Origin: Caballeronia udeis | GTDB lineage: Bacteria > Pseudomonadota > Gammaproteobacteria > Burkholderiales > Burkholderiaceae | Direction of reading: 5' to 3' | Assembly (NCBI RefSeq): GCF_001544555.2 | Contig: NZ_FCOK02000030.1 | Span: 1 to 64,000 of the forward strand | Length of the DNA: 64,000 nt | Shown here: positions 26,231-34,513 of the stretch, piece after piece | Position numbering within the stretch: position 1 is the first letter of the stretch | Layout of the letters: each line of letters starts with the position of its first letter | Notes under the pieces: model-generated | Seen by the model: the letters and a program-made list of their open reading frames with translations, nothing else | The model's database searches: none | Told to the model about the DNA's origin: nothing | Translations under genes and position numbers: made by a program

Positions 26231-26797
26231 ATGCCGAAAATCGTTATCGTTTATCACAGCGGCTACGGTCATACGAAAAAAGTCGCCGAAGCCGTGCTCA
26301 CCGGCGCTATTGACGCCGGCGCGGACGCGAAGCTGCTGGCGGTCGGCGACCTGGACGACGCCGGCTGGGCCGAGCTCGACGCCGCCGACGGCATCATCTT
26401 CGGCACGCCCACCTACATGGGCGGTCCGTCAGCGGACTTCAAGAAATTCGCCGACGCCAGCTCCAAACCGTGGTTCGCGCAATCGTGGAAAGACAAGATC
26501 GCGGCCGGGTTCACCAACTCGGCGACCATGAACGGCGACAAGCACTCGACCATTGCCTACCTCATCACGCTGGCGATGCAGCACAGCATGATCTGGGCCG
26601 GCACGGGCATGATGCCGTCGAACACGAAGGCGGCCACGCGCAACGACCTGAATTTCGTCGGCGGTTTTTCGGGCTTGCTGACGCAATCGCCGGCCGATGC
26701 GTCGCCTGACGAAGCCCCGCCGCCCGGCGATCTGGAGACAGCAAAAGTGTTCGGTGCGAGGGTCACGGCCGTGGCGGCGCGGTGGAACGCGAAGTAG
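26231..26797 (+). CDS. WrbA-like flavodoxin-fold NAD(P)H:quinone oxidoreductase
   Basis: A 188-residue FMN protein. The phosphate-binding loop is at the N-terminus (VYHSGYGHTKKVAEAV), followed by GIIFGTPTYMGGPSADFKKF, the flavin-contacting loop of WrbA/NQO-type proteins, and GFTNSATMNGDKHSTI. These enzymes reduce quinones by two electrons and limit redox cycling. ATG 26231 was chosen because GGGGA lies a few bases upstream and the frame before it is arginine-rich noise. It is 168 bp after the PEBP gene and 150 bp before argC. Confidence 0.85.
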   Translation: MPKIVIVYHSGYGHTKKVAEAVLTGAIDAGADAKLLAVGDLDDAGWAELDAADGIIFGTPTYMGGPSADFKKFADASSKPWFAQSWKDKIAAGFTNSATMNGDKHSTIAYLITLAMQHSMIWAGTGMMPSNTKAATRNDLNFVGGFSGLLTQSPADASPDEAPPPGDLETAKVFGARVTAVAARWNAK

Positions 26798-26947
26798 TTT
26801 TTTTGATGGCATTGCAACGTTTTTCAGGCCGATCGGCCAATGTCGCCGGCGATGCCATCGCGTTGTCGCGGAAGCGCATTAAAATGGCGTTTTGACCGCG
26901 CCCTGGCCGCAAGACGTCCGGGCGCGACCGAACCCAGCGAGATCGAG

Positions 26948-27901
26948 ATGACCACGAAAGTATTTGTCGACGGACAGGAAGGCACCACTGGCCTGAAGAT
27001 TTTCGAATATCTGTCCGAGCGGCGTGACGTCGAGATGTTGCGTATCGAGGAAGCACGGCGCAAGGACGTGGAGGAGCGCCGTCGGCTGATCAATGCCTCG
27101 GACGTTACGTTCCTTTGTCTGCCGGACGTTGCCTCGCGCGAATCGGTTTCGCTGGTGGACGCGGACAATCACCGCACCGTGGTGATTGACGCCAGCACGG
27201 CGTTCCGCACGCACGACGACTGGGCGTACGGCCTGCCCGAACTCATGCCGGCGCAGCGCGAGCGCTTGCGTACCGCGAAGCGCATTGCGGTGCCGGGCTG
27301 CCATGCGTCGGCGTTCCTGCTGGCAATGAAACCCCTGGTGGCAGGCGGCCTTGTCTCCGCGAATTTCGCCGCGCACGCTTATTCCATCACCGGCTACAGC
27401 GGTGGCGGCAAGAAGATGATCGCGGACTATGAAGCAGGCGGAAATCCGAAGCTCGACAGCCCGCGGCCTTACGCGTTGGGCCTGACCCACAAGCATCTGC
27501 CGGAAATGGCGGTGCGCTCGGGACTGAAGCACGCGCCGGTGTTCACGCCTATTGTCGGCAACTTCCTGAAGGGCCTGGCCGTCACCACGTACTTCTCGCC
27601 CGATCAACTGTCGCGCGCCGCCAAGCCGCAAGACGTGCAGGCGTTGTTTGCCGAGTATTACGCGAACGAGCCGTTCGTGCGTGTGTTGCCGTTCAACGCA
27701 GACAGCAATCTCGACGACGGCTTCTTTGACGTCCAGGCCTGCAACGACACCAACCGGGTCGAGCTGTTTGTCTTCGGCAACGACGAGCGGTTTGTCACCG
27801 TCGCACGCCTGGATAACCTGGGCAAGGGCGCATCGGGTGCGGCCATCCAGTGCATGAACCTTGCGATTGGCGCTGACGAAGAATCGGGCCTCACACGCTA
27901 A
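26948..27901 (+). CDS. argC: N-acetyl-gamma-glutamyl-phosphate reductase, type 2
   Basis: A 317-residue NADP enzyme of arginine biosynthesis, reducing N-acetylglutamyl-phosphate to the semialdehyde. The N-terminal Rossmann segment is VFVDGQEGTTGLKIFEYL. The catalytic Cys is in VPGCHASAF, and GYSGGGKKMIADYE and LTHKHLPEM follow. The compact length and the EGTTGL variant of the glycine motif identify the type 2 subfamily found in beta-proteobacteria. ATG 26948 matches the family start. A strong terminator lies 50 bp downstream. Confidence 0.94.
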   Translation: MTTKVFVDGQEGTTGLKIFEYLSERRDVEMLRIEEARRKDVEERRRLINASDVTFLCLPDVASRESVSLVDADNHRTVVIDASTAFRTHDDWAYGLPELMPAQRERLRTAKRIAVPGCHASAFLLAMKPLVAGGLVSANFAAHAYSITGYSGGGKKMIADYEAGGNPKLDSPRPYALGLTHKHLPEMAVRSGLKHAPVFTPIVGNFLKGLAVTTYFSPDQLSRAAKPQDVQALFAEYYANEPFVRVLPFNADSNLDDGFFDVQACNDTNRVELFVFGNDERFVTVARLDNLGKGASGAAIQCMNLAIGADEESGLTR

Positions 27902-27954
27902 GCCGAGTATCGATTCAAAGAAAAGCTGAGCGCACCACGCGCTCGACATTGTTG

Positions 27955-27992
27955 AAAGCCGGTTTCCGCCATCAAGCGAAACCGGCTTTTTT
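27955..27992 (+). terminator. Terminator of argC
   Basis: AAAGCCGGTTTC and GAAACCGGCTTT form a 12-bp perfect stem around an 11-nt loop, followed by a T-run. Confidence 0.92.
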
Positions 27993-28356
27993 ACGCCTTC
28001 AATCCGCGCTCTGACATTCGTTTCAACTCTCTGTCCTGCCAATCCCCCGCAGATCAAACGAAAGCTCAATTGCGTCTTTCATAGGGATTCCACCAATTTA
28101 TTTACGAACGTTCGTTCGTCGATGATTACGCGCTTTCGCACTTAAACCTTCTTCGTTTTACGTCTTATTGAAACAGATTTTCTCTAATCAACCTTACAGA
28201 AAAACTTTTGTTTCAATACGCCGTCTGCGCCTTATCAGTCAAGGCACCGCCGGAAGACCGCTGTTTGAATCGGTGATTTAGATGTTTCAGTCGGTTGACA
28301 TACGAAAAAGTGACAGCGAAATTACACGCGCAAAAATAGATAAGGGAGACAGCGGT
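27993..28356. other. Upstream region of the DUF2957/OmpW genes
   Basis: A relatively AT-rich leader with no gene. It carries the 7-N2-7 palindrome listed separately at 28104-28119. The first lipoprotein frame is open back to 28282, but only the part from ATG 28357 is protein-like. Confidence 0.5.
28104..28119. promoter_or_regulatory. TetR-type operator upstream of the DUF2957/OmpW operon
   Basis: ACGAACG-TT-CGTTCGT is a perfect inverted repeat with the same 7-N2-7 geometry as the putative PaaR site at 6045-6060 but a different sequence. Such sites are typical for TetR-family dimers. No TetR gene is adjacent, so the regulator is unknown. Confidence 0.55.
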
Positions 28357-29808
28357 ATGCCGTATGCCATTTCGAAAGGACTCGCGCTCGCACTTGCGAC
28401 CGCGCCGTTGTTTGTTGCGTGCGGTGGCGGTAACGCCGACAACCCGGGTCCGATCAACACGCCGCAATGTTCCGGCGCGAGTTGCGGCACGCAGGGTGCG
28501 CCGGCCGTCGGTCCAGGTGCAGGGCCGCTGTGTCCGGCCAACGCGGACATTGTCTCGAGCACGTATCTGGGCGGCGCGGGCAGCGGCGAGATCGTGAGCC
28601 TGAACATTGACGCCGTGAACATGAAATACACGCTGAAGTGGCTCGAGTCCCCCATTCCCCTCGTCACCGGTACCGTCAATCCCACCCGCAAGGGCACGAC
28701 GATTGTCGGCGCCGTGGTTCACCCGCCTGCGGGCACGCTGCCCACCGCGGAGCAGACACGATGCGCGTTCGTGTTAACGCCGGGCGGTGGCCAGGCATCG
28801 GATGGCTCGATCTACACCACGGCCGCCGCGTTCAACCAGGCGAATCCGCCGACCATCTTTATCGGCCAGGGCGTGGCCGGCGGCGGCATTCCGGGTGCGA
28901 CCGTGCAGTACAGCGGGGCGACGCTGACCGCCGACGGCGTCCACGCTGTTCCCGGTTTTCCGCCTTTGTTCCCCGTGCCGAACCGTCATTTCGACTTCTA
29001 TCCGTTCATCGGTTTCTCGACGGTGAGCACGAACGTCGCGGATCTCAAGGGCACGTATAACGCGCTGCTTTACCACCTGGTTCCATCGAACAACTACTCG
29101 ACCACGACCACGCAGGCGCAAGAATCCTTCGATGCCGCCGGCAATTGCACGGTACCCGTACCGGCATCGAATACCGCCTGCCAGACGACAGGCGGCGCGT
29201 GGACAGCGAACGCCGGCGGCTCGTACTTCACCAGCGCGATTGCGCCGCAAGTCCAGGGCAAACGCTCGTCACCGGCGTTGACGAGCCTCGGCTTCCCCGC
29301 GTTCCCGGCTGTTGCGAACGCGAACATGGTGATCGGCAAGATCAACGGCGCCGTCGTGCCGATTGTCGTGCGCGCCGGTCAGGTCTCCGTGCCGTCGCCG
29401 CTCACGCCGCTGAACGCCACCGCATCGCAAGTCGACGATGAATCCGGCATCGCCATGCTCGCTCCGAATACGGCGCTCACGTCGGGCGCATTCGACGGTG
29501 GTTATGTCGGCGCGGATTCGAACTTCAAGTACACGGCGACGCTGCTGCAAGGCCCGGTCGGCTCGTTCATCAATCCATCGACGCAAGCTTCCGAGACCGG
29601 CTTCGGCATGAGTTACGCGCAGCAGTTGCCCGGCTTGATCGGCGTGCAGGACCAGAACGGCGGCCAGGGCGCGCTGATCTCGGCGGGGGGTCTCTACGGG
29701 ATTTTCATCGCCGGCAGCACGGTGAACGGCGGGCTGACATCCACGTCCGCTAACACCGATACGCCCGCGAGCCCGTACTTCGGCATCGGTGCGCTACTCA
29801 GCAAATAA
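28357..29808 (+). CDS. DUF2957-type lipoprotein, first paralogue
   Basis: A 483-residue predicted lipoprotein. The signal ends in LFVACGGGN, a lipobox with Cys near residue 23. It is clearly paralogous to the next gene: shared segments include LESPIPLVTGTVNPTR, IFIGQGVAGGGIPG, FYPFIGFSTVSTNVA, DDESGIAMLAP and a C-terminal SPYFGIG. I associate this with DUF2957, a family I know only from Burkholderia relatives; function is unknown. The start is set by AAGGGAGAC seven nt before ATG 28357. With the second lipoprotein and an OmpW protein it forms a probable envelope operon. Confidence 0.75.
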   Translation: MPYAISKGLALALATAPLFVACGGGNADNPGPINTPQCSGASCGTQGAPAVGPGAGPLCPANADIVSSTYLGGAGSGEIVSLNIDAVNMKYTLKWLESPIPLVTGTVNPTRKGTTIVGAVVHPPAGTLPTAEQTRCAFVLTPGGGQASDGSIYTTAAAFNQANPPTIFIGQGVAGGGIPGATVQYSGATLTADGVHAVPGFPPLFPVPNRHFDFYPFIGFSTVSTNVADLKGTYNALLYHLVPSNNYSTTTTQAQESFDAAGNCTVPVPASNTACQTTGGAWTANAGGSYFTSAIAPQVQGKRSSPALTSLGFPAFPAVANANMVIGKINGAVVPIVVRAGQVSVPSPLTPLNATASQVDDESGIAMLAPNTALTSGAFDGGYVGADSNFKYTATLLQGPVGSFINPSTQASETGFGMSYAQQLPGLIGVQDQNGGQGALISAGGLYGIFIAGSTVNGGLTSTSANTDTPASPYFGIGALLSK

Positions 29809-29896
29809 GCACTGCCGAGCACTCAAGACCAGGGCAACCGGCACGCGCCGGTTGCCGACGAAAGACGAACGAACAAATGTGGATGGAGACAGCAGC

Positions 29897-31144
29897 ATGA
29901 AATGGAGAACTTTTGCGTTGGGTGCGATGGGTGCGGCCGTCGCCGGCGTCACGCCGCTTCTCGGCGGCTGCGGTGGCGGCAGCGATGCGCCTCAGGCGCC
30001 GGTCGTCCGGCTGTGCCCGGCATCGCTCGACTACACAACCACCTTCACAGGCGGTGGCGGCAGCGGTGAACTGATCAAGCTGCAACTCGACACGACAAAA
30101 CTCACGTGGCAGGTGACCTATGTGGAATCTCCGATTCCCGCCGTCACCGGCACGGTCTCCCCCACTCGCGCCGGCACATCGCAGAACGGCACGTTGACGA
30201 TGGAAACCGGCCTGCCCACGCAAAAGCTCAATCAGTGCGCGTACCAGTTGAACGGTGCAACGCTCGATCCGACGCGTCCCGCGCGTATCTTCGTGGGCGA
30301 AGGGGTAGCGGGCGGCTCCATTCCCGGCAAGGAACTGCAGTTCGGCGGGATTCTTGGCCAGGGTGTCGTACCTGACCGGACCTTCCCGTATTACCCGTTC
30401 ATCGGTTTCTCGACGCTCGAGACGAATCTCGCCAATGTCGCAGGGACCTATAACCAACTGGGCTATCACGAGATTCCGTCGCAGAACTATGCACGACTCT
30501 CCGTCGATTCGAAGATCACGATCAACGCCGACGGCACCTGGCAAGAGTGCGACAACACCGGTGTGAACGCCGGCAAGTGCCAACAGGCGGGATCGAACTT
30601 CACGCAATCGCCGGATGGCAGCGGCGCGTTCGTGACCAACAACTTCCTCGGGCAAGGCAACCCGACGCTCGCAGCTGGTCCGCTGGGCAAGGGCTACATG
30701 ATCGTGGGCAAGCTGCGTGGCCAGAACGTGCCAATCCTCGTGCGTACCGGCACGGCAAACGCCACGATCACCACGGGCATTCCGCCGTTCGCCGACGACG
30801 AATCCGGCATTTCGATGATGTCGCCGCAAATCAGCGTGGTGTCGGGATCGGTGGATGGGGAATACGTCGGCGTGGATAACGCCTTCGACTACCGCACGAC
30901 CGCGCTCAGCGGCACGCAGGCCACCTTGATCGATCCGTTCCAGCCGTCGCAGGTCGCGTTGTCGCGCGCGCTGAATCTGAGTTACACGGAAACCGTTCCG
31001 GGCGTGGTGACATCGACGGTCGTGGCGGCGTCGACCGGCACTACACCAACCGGCAAGTTCATCTTCTCCGGCGGCGTGTTCGGCTATCTCGACCAGAGCG
31101 ACCCGGCGACACCGTATTACACCATCGGCTCATTTGTGCAGTAA
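29897..31144 (+). CDS. DUF2957-type lipoprotein, second paralogue
   Basis: A 415-residue predicted lipoprotein with lipobox LLGGCGGGS (Cys near residue 25). It matches the preceding protein block by block: GGGGSGELIKLQL, VESPIPAVTGTVSPTR, IFVGEGVAGGSIPG, YYPFIGFSTLETNLA, DDESGISMMSP, GEYVGVDNAFDYRT and a C-terminal TPYYTIGSF. It is about 70 residues shorter, mainly through smaller loops and a shorter post-lipobox linker. The repetitive, Gly/Thr/Asn-rich composition suggests a beta-rich extracytoplasmic fold. A GGATGGAGAC ribosome binding site precedes ATG 29897; the gap from the first paralogue is 88 bp. Confidence 0.75.
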   Translation: MKWRTFALGAMGAAVAGVTPLLGGCGGGSDAPQAPVVRLCPASLDYTTTFTGGGGSGELIKLQLDTTKLTWQVTYVESPIPAVTGTVSPTRAGTSQNGTLTMETGLPTQKLNQCAYQLNGATLDPTRPARIFVGEGVAGGSIPGKELQFGGILGQGVVPDRTFPYYPFIGFSTLETNLANVAGTYNQLGYHEIPSQNYARLSVDSKITINADGTWQECDNTGVNAGKCQQAGSNFTQSPDGSGAFVTNNFLGQGNPTLAAGPLGKGYMIVGKLRGQNVPILVRTGTANATITTGIPPFADDESGISMMSPQISVVSGSVDGEYVGVDNAFDYRTTALSGTQATLIDPFQPSQVALSRALNLSYTETVPGVVTSTVVAASTGTTPTGKFIFSGGVFGYLDQSDPATPYYTIGSFVQ

Positions 31145-31248
31145 CCCCGTGACCGTCTGGCAGCCCATCAAGAACGGCTGCATGCGAACAACGCCCGGGT
31201 GTCCACGTGCCGCGTTCGCATGACGGCCTGTAACCGAAGAGAGACGAA

Positions 31249-32085
31249 ATGAAAAAGCTTTTGGCTGCGGGAAAACCGTTGGCGTTTGCGATAGCTGCGT
31301 GTGCATCGCTGTCGGCCCACGCGCAAAGTGCCGGCGACAACGTCGTGGGACTCGGCTGGTTCCACGTCATGCCGCAGGATTCAAGCGATGAGCTGACCAC
31401 GCATGTAGCGCCCACGCCGATCAATACGCCGCTGCGTTTGCCGTCGCAATTCACGTCGGCGGGGACGAGTTTATCGACGAAGAGCGCCGATACGTTCGGC
31501 CTCGTCTTCACGCACTTTTTCACCGATCACATTGCGACCACGTTCGTGGGCGGCGTGCCGCCCGAGTTCGAACTTGATGGTCACGGCACGATCCAGCCAC
31601 CGGGGCCGGCGGGCACGCTTGGCAACCAGAATCTCGACCAGACCAATCCGATCGTGAAAAGCGTGCGGCAGTGGAGCCCGGCGCTGATTTTCCAGTATTA
31701 CTTCAATGCGCCGACTGCTGCGTTCCGGCCGTTTGCGGGCATTGGCGTGTCGTATAACTTCTTTACGAACATCAAGCTCACCAACGGTTTCGTGACATCG
31801 ACGCAGAATAATCTTGGCGCTGTGCTGGCGGCGGGCGCGGGCAAACCGGGGCTGACGTCAGTGGAGGCGAAGGCTTCATCGTCGTGGCAGCCGGTGTTCA
31901 ATCTTGGTGCCACTTATAACTTCGACAAGCACTGGGGTTTGATTGCTTCGCTGACCTACATTCCGCTGAAGACGACGTCGTCGTTGATTATCAAGGCGGC
32001 CGACGGGACCGAACTGGCTACGACGAAGTCAAAACTCAGTGCCAATCCGCTGATTACGTTCCTGGCGGTTTCGTACAGGTTCTGA
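31249..32085 (+). CDS. OmpW-family outer-membrane protein
   Basis: A 278-residue beta-barrel protein. A classical signal peptide (about 1-25, ending LSAHAQS) precedes the mature protein. Family features are GDNVVGLGWFHVMP at the mature N-terminus, GLVFTHFFTDHIATTFVGGVPPEFEL, PALIFQYYFNAP with FRPFAGIGVSYNFF, and a terminal aromatic (AVSYRF) for Bam recognition. OmpW forms eight-stranded barrels that pass small hydrophobic molecules. It is 104 bp after the second DUF2957 lipoprotein in the same direction, so joint function at the outer membrane is plausible. Confidence 0.88.
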   Translation: MKKLLAAGKPLAFAIAACASLSAHAQSAGDNVVGLGWFHVMPQDSSDELTTHVAPTPINTPLRLPSQFTSAGTSLSTKSADTFGLVFTHFFTDHIATTFVGGVPPEFELDGHGTIQPPGPAGTLGNQNLDQTNPIVKSVRQWSPALIFQYYFNAPTAAFRPFAGIGVSYNFFTNIKLTNGFVTSTQNNLGAVLAAGAGKPGLTSVEAKASSSWQPVFNLGATYNFDKHWGLIASLTYIPLKTTSSLIIKAADGTELATTKSKLSANPLITFLAVSYRF

Positions 32086-32112
32086 GGGAGCGTAGGGACC
32101 CCAAGCGCGGAT

Positions 32113-32142
32113 AAAAAAAAGCCCGCCTAAGATGGGCGGGCT
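32113..32142 (-). terminator. Terminator of the solo receiver gene
   Basis: AGCCCGCC and GGCGGGCT pair around a 7-nt loop; read leftward it is followed by eight Ts. On the plus strand there is no T-run, so it is assigned to the leftward gene rather than to ompW. Confidence 0.82.
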
Positions 32143-32252
32143 GAATCCATATCAGTGGAGACATGGAGGAGACAACTCCACTGTACCAAAACCATTGGTG
32201 CAGCGCAACATCTCCCTGCCGATCCACGTGAGTTTGTTGCACTCGTACAACA

Positions 32253-32618
32253 TCAAGGCTGCGTCATCGACAAAATAAAACCCAACTGGTCAATGGAAAC
32301 AGGCTTCACCAGATGGATATCGAAACCGGCTTCCTGCGTCATCGCGTGATGCTGCGGCTGTCCCCAGCCAGTGAGCGCCACCAGCAGCATGGCCGGACCC
32401 TCAGGCAAGGCGCGCAAGGCACGCGCGGCGGAAAGACCGTCCATGGGGGACATGCCCAGATCCAGAATCACCACATCGGGCGCGAATTGCCGCGCCACGT
32501 CGAGCGCCTGAGCCCCGCACGCCGCCTGCGCCACTTGATGCCCCAGCCCCGTCAGCAGGTTGGCCAGGCCGCTCAACGCGTCGTCGTCATCATCGGCTAT
32601 GAGTACACGCTTGGTCAC
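32253..32618 (-). CDS. Single-domain response regulator (CheY-like)
   Basis: A 121-residue receiver with no output domain. The acidic pocket (VLIADDDDDALSGLA), the phospho-Asp in DVVILDLGMSPMDGL, the Thr in LLVALTGWG and the Lys in IHLVKPVS are all present. The start is GTG 32618 with AGGGGGC just upstream. It resembles the receiver at 41293-41706 in its final third (AGFD-x-HLVKPVS). No kinase is adjacent; solo receivers of this type often serve hybrid kinases. The next leftward gene upstream is a secreted protein 10 bp away, so the two may be co-transcribed. Confidence 0.85.
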   Translation of the reverse strand: MTKRVLIADDDDDALSGLANLLTGLGHQVAQAACGAQALDVARQFAPDVVILDLGMSPMDGLSAARALRALPEGPAMLLVALTGWGQPQHHAMTQEAGFDIHLVKPVSIDQLGFILSMTQP

Positions 32619-32628
32619 GACTGCCCCC

Positions 32629-33090
32629 TCATTTGCCCGACACCGCGAGCGTCAACTTTCCAGCACCGTCGGTCATCGCGGTGATCTGCGTGCGCTGCCC
32701 GCGCGCGCCGAGATAAAAATGCTGCCGCCCCGGCGAGTTTTGATCGTGCGTAGCGTCCGGCAAGCACGCGGCAATATCCGCTGCCACACCCTGCAAGGCG
32801 TCAGCCGCCGATCCCGCATTCGCGCCTTCATTCGTCCCGTTCGTCCACGTGCAGCTATAAGTGCCGGTTTTCACCGCGCAGTGCGCATCGTGGCCATAAG
32901 GCCGTGCGACGGCTTTGCCATCGTCGGGTCGCAAGGAGGTGAAACCATCGGGCGCGGCCGCCACAATGCGCTTGAGTGCATCGCAGGGATTGGGGGTGTC
33001 GTCGGCGAGAGCAATCGCTGGCGTACTCAGGCAAGCCGCGAGGCTCGCCGATGCCGCCACGAACATGAGGCCCCGAAGAGTGCTTTTCAT
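32629..33090 (-). CDS. Secreted hypothetical protein
   Basis: A 153-residue protein with an N-terminal signal: a basic start, then hydrophobic LMFVAASASLAACL and TPAIALADD before the mature part. A LAAC lipobox-like segment near residue 19 leaves open a lipoprotein rather than a cleaved periplasmic form. The mature region has cysteines at NPCDALKR, AHCAVK, YSCTWTN and IAACLP, which could form disulphides. I do not recognise the family. ATG 33090 is chosen because the 41-residue extension is arginine-rich and lacks protein character. Confidence 0.65.
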   Translation of the reverse strand: MKSTLRGLMFVAASASLAACLSTPAIALADDTPNPCDALKRIVAAAPDGFTSLRPDDGKAVARPYGHDAHCAVKTGTYSCTWTNGTNEGANAGSAADALQGVAADIAACLPDATHDQNSPGRQHFYLGARGQRTQITAMTDGAGKLTLAVSGK

Positions 33091-33424
33091 AGTGGGCGCT
33101 GTCCTGTCTCCGCTTCGTCTTCTTATAAACCGGCTCGAAAGCTCACCCGGATGCTCACGCAAAAGCTGGCTTCCAGGTCGTTGCCAAACCAGCTTCCAAG
33201 CCGGTTTCGCCACCGGCGAGGCCTTTTAAAAAGCCTGCGCCAGCGACGCGTGTCCGTATGTGCGCCACCGAATGCTGTCCGATTCGAAACAATCTCGAAC
33301 CTGAGGCAAATGGCGCGACAAGTATAGGGAACGTTCCCGTCCATTGCCGCTATTTATTGTCGATACAACGCCGTCGCGTCCCGGGCTTTACTTTTATCGG
33401 CGAGCAAGAATCAGACCTCATTGA
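33091..33424. other. Intergenic region with a 12-bp palindrome
   Basis: No gene is seen. GGGAACGTTCCC, a perfect palindrome, lies at 33327-33338 in a slightly AT-richer patch that may be the promoter of the leftward secreted-protein gene. No obvious terminator for a plus-strand gene is present. Confidence 0.4.
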
Positions 33425-34303
33425 TCACACTTTCTTCCCCGCACGCCGTGCCGCAACCTTGCCCAGCACGGCCAGATCCTTGTCGCCGTCGCCCTGGGCG
33501 AGGACGTCGATCAGGTTGTCGCGCACCAGGCTCGCCACCGGTAGCGCCACGTTCACGGCGTCGCCGGCAGCGAGCGCGAGCCGCACGTCCTTCAGGCCAA
33601 GCCGGGCCTTGAACAGCGCGGGTTCATAGCGGTGGTCGGCGATCATCCGGCCATAACCCTGGTAGACCGGCCCTGGAAACAGCGTGTTCGTGATCACGTC
33701 GAGGAATGCGTGTGGGTCGATACCATGCCCCGTCATCAGCGACGCTGCCTCTGCAGTTGTTTCGATCGCCGTTGCCAGCATGAAGTTCGCCGCCAGCTTG
33801 AACACATTCGCATGCTGCGGCGCAGTACCGACGCGCCAGGTCTTTTGGCCGATGACATCGAAGATGGGCTGAACTCGGGCAATGGCGTCATCGGCGCCCG
33901 CCGCCACAATATTCAGCTTGCCCGCCGCCGCTACGTCCGGCCGGCCGAGCACGGGCGCCGCGACATACGCCACGCCGTGCCGCTCGTGCAAGCTGACCAG
34001 TTCCTCGCAGAGCGCGACCGAGATCGTGGCCATGTTCACGTGCACCAGGCCCTTTGGCGCGCGTTCGAGCACGCCGCTGTCGAGCAGGACGGCGCGTAAC
34101 GCGGAGTCGTCGGCGAGCATGGAGAACACTGCGTCTCCCGCGAACGCTTCATCCGCCGATGCAACCACGCGCGCGCCTTGCCCGGCGAGCGCTTTCGCGG
34201 CGTCGGGCGAGCGGTTCCAGACGCGCACCGTGTGGCCCGCCTTCAATGCATTCAGCGCCATCGCGCCGCCCATGCTGCCGAGTCCAATGAATCCAATGTC
34301 CAT
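33425..34303 (-). CDS. NAD(P)-dependent beta-hydroxyacid dehydrogenase
   Basis: A 292-residue member of the 3-hydroxyisobutyrate dehydrogenase family. The Rossmann motif GFIGLGSMGGAMALNALKAG is at the very N-terminus. The substrate-binding segment appears as FVAAPVLGRPDVAAAGKLNI (here Y-V-A-A-P-V), and the catalytic Lys lies in NVFKLAANFMLA (near 170). Related enzymes reduce succinic semialdehyde, glyoxylate or tartronate semialdehyde; which one cannot be told. ATG 34303 follows AAGGAGAAC. The frame stays open upstream to 34651 through a duplicated hairpin leader, which I treat as non-coding. Confidence 0.85.
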   Translation of the reverse strand: MDIGFIGLGSMGGAMALNALKAGHTVRVWNRSPDAAKALAGQGARVVASADEAFAGDAVFSMLADDSALRAVLLDSGVLERAPKGLVHVNMATISVALCEELVSLHERHGVAYVAAPVLGRPDVAAAGKLNIVAAGADDAIARVQPIFDVIGQKTWRVGTAPQHANVFKLAANFMLATAIETTAEAASLMTGHGIDPHAFLDVITNTLFPGPVYQGYGRMIADHRYEPALFKARLGLKDVRLALAAGDAVNVALPVASLVRDNLIDVLAQGDGDKDLAVLGKVAARRAGKKV

Positions 34304-34316
34304 GCTGTTCTCCTTT

Positions 34317-34417
34317 GTCGACCAGAGTTCCCGCTTCAGCGGGTTACTCTGGTCCCATGCTATTTCAAAGCGGTCGACCCAGAGTTCCCGCTTCAGCGGG
34401 TTACTCTGGTCCCATGC
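34317..34417 (-). repeat. Two tandem copies of a hairpin-forming leader element
   Basis: A unit of about 44 bp occurs twice with a 57-bp period (34317-34360 and 34373-34417), identical over 37 bp apart from a one-base insertion at the copy B junction. Each copy can fold as an outer stem CCAGAGT/ACTCTGG and an inner stem CCCGC/GCGGG with a 4-nt loop. They sit in the 5' leader of the dehydrogenase gene, the nearer one 14 bp from its ATG and next to the ribosome binding site. No T-run follows. Regulatory RNA, protein-binding sites or a dispersed genomic repeat are all possible. Confidence 0.8.
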
Positions 34418-34513
34418 AACTTTCGTTGCGTAGACAAATACAAATAAGCCCGCGTCACGCCCGTTTCGACGCGACTCAAAGCAGGCGCGTCGAAGCGATG
34501 CGATACTCGATCC

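Noticed and set aside
34317..34417. Tandem repeat as a CRISPR fragment
   Set aside because: Only two copies, a 13-bp interval, a hairpin spanning the whole unit and no cas genes.
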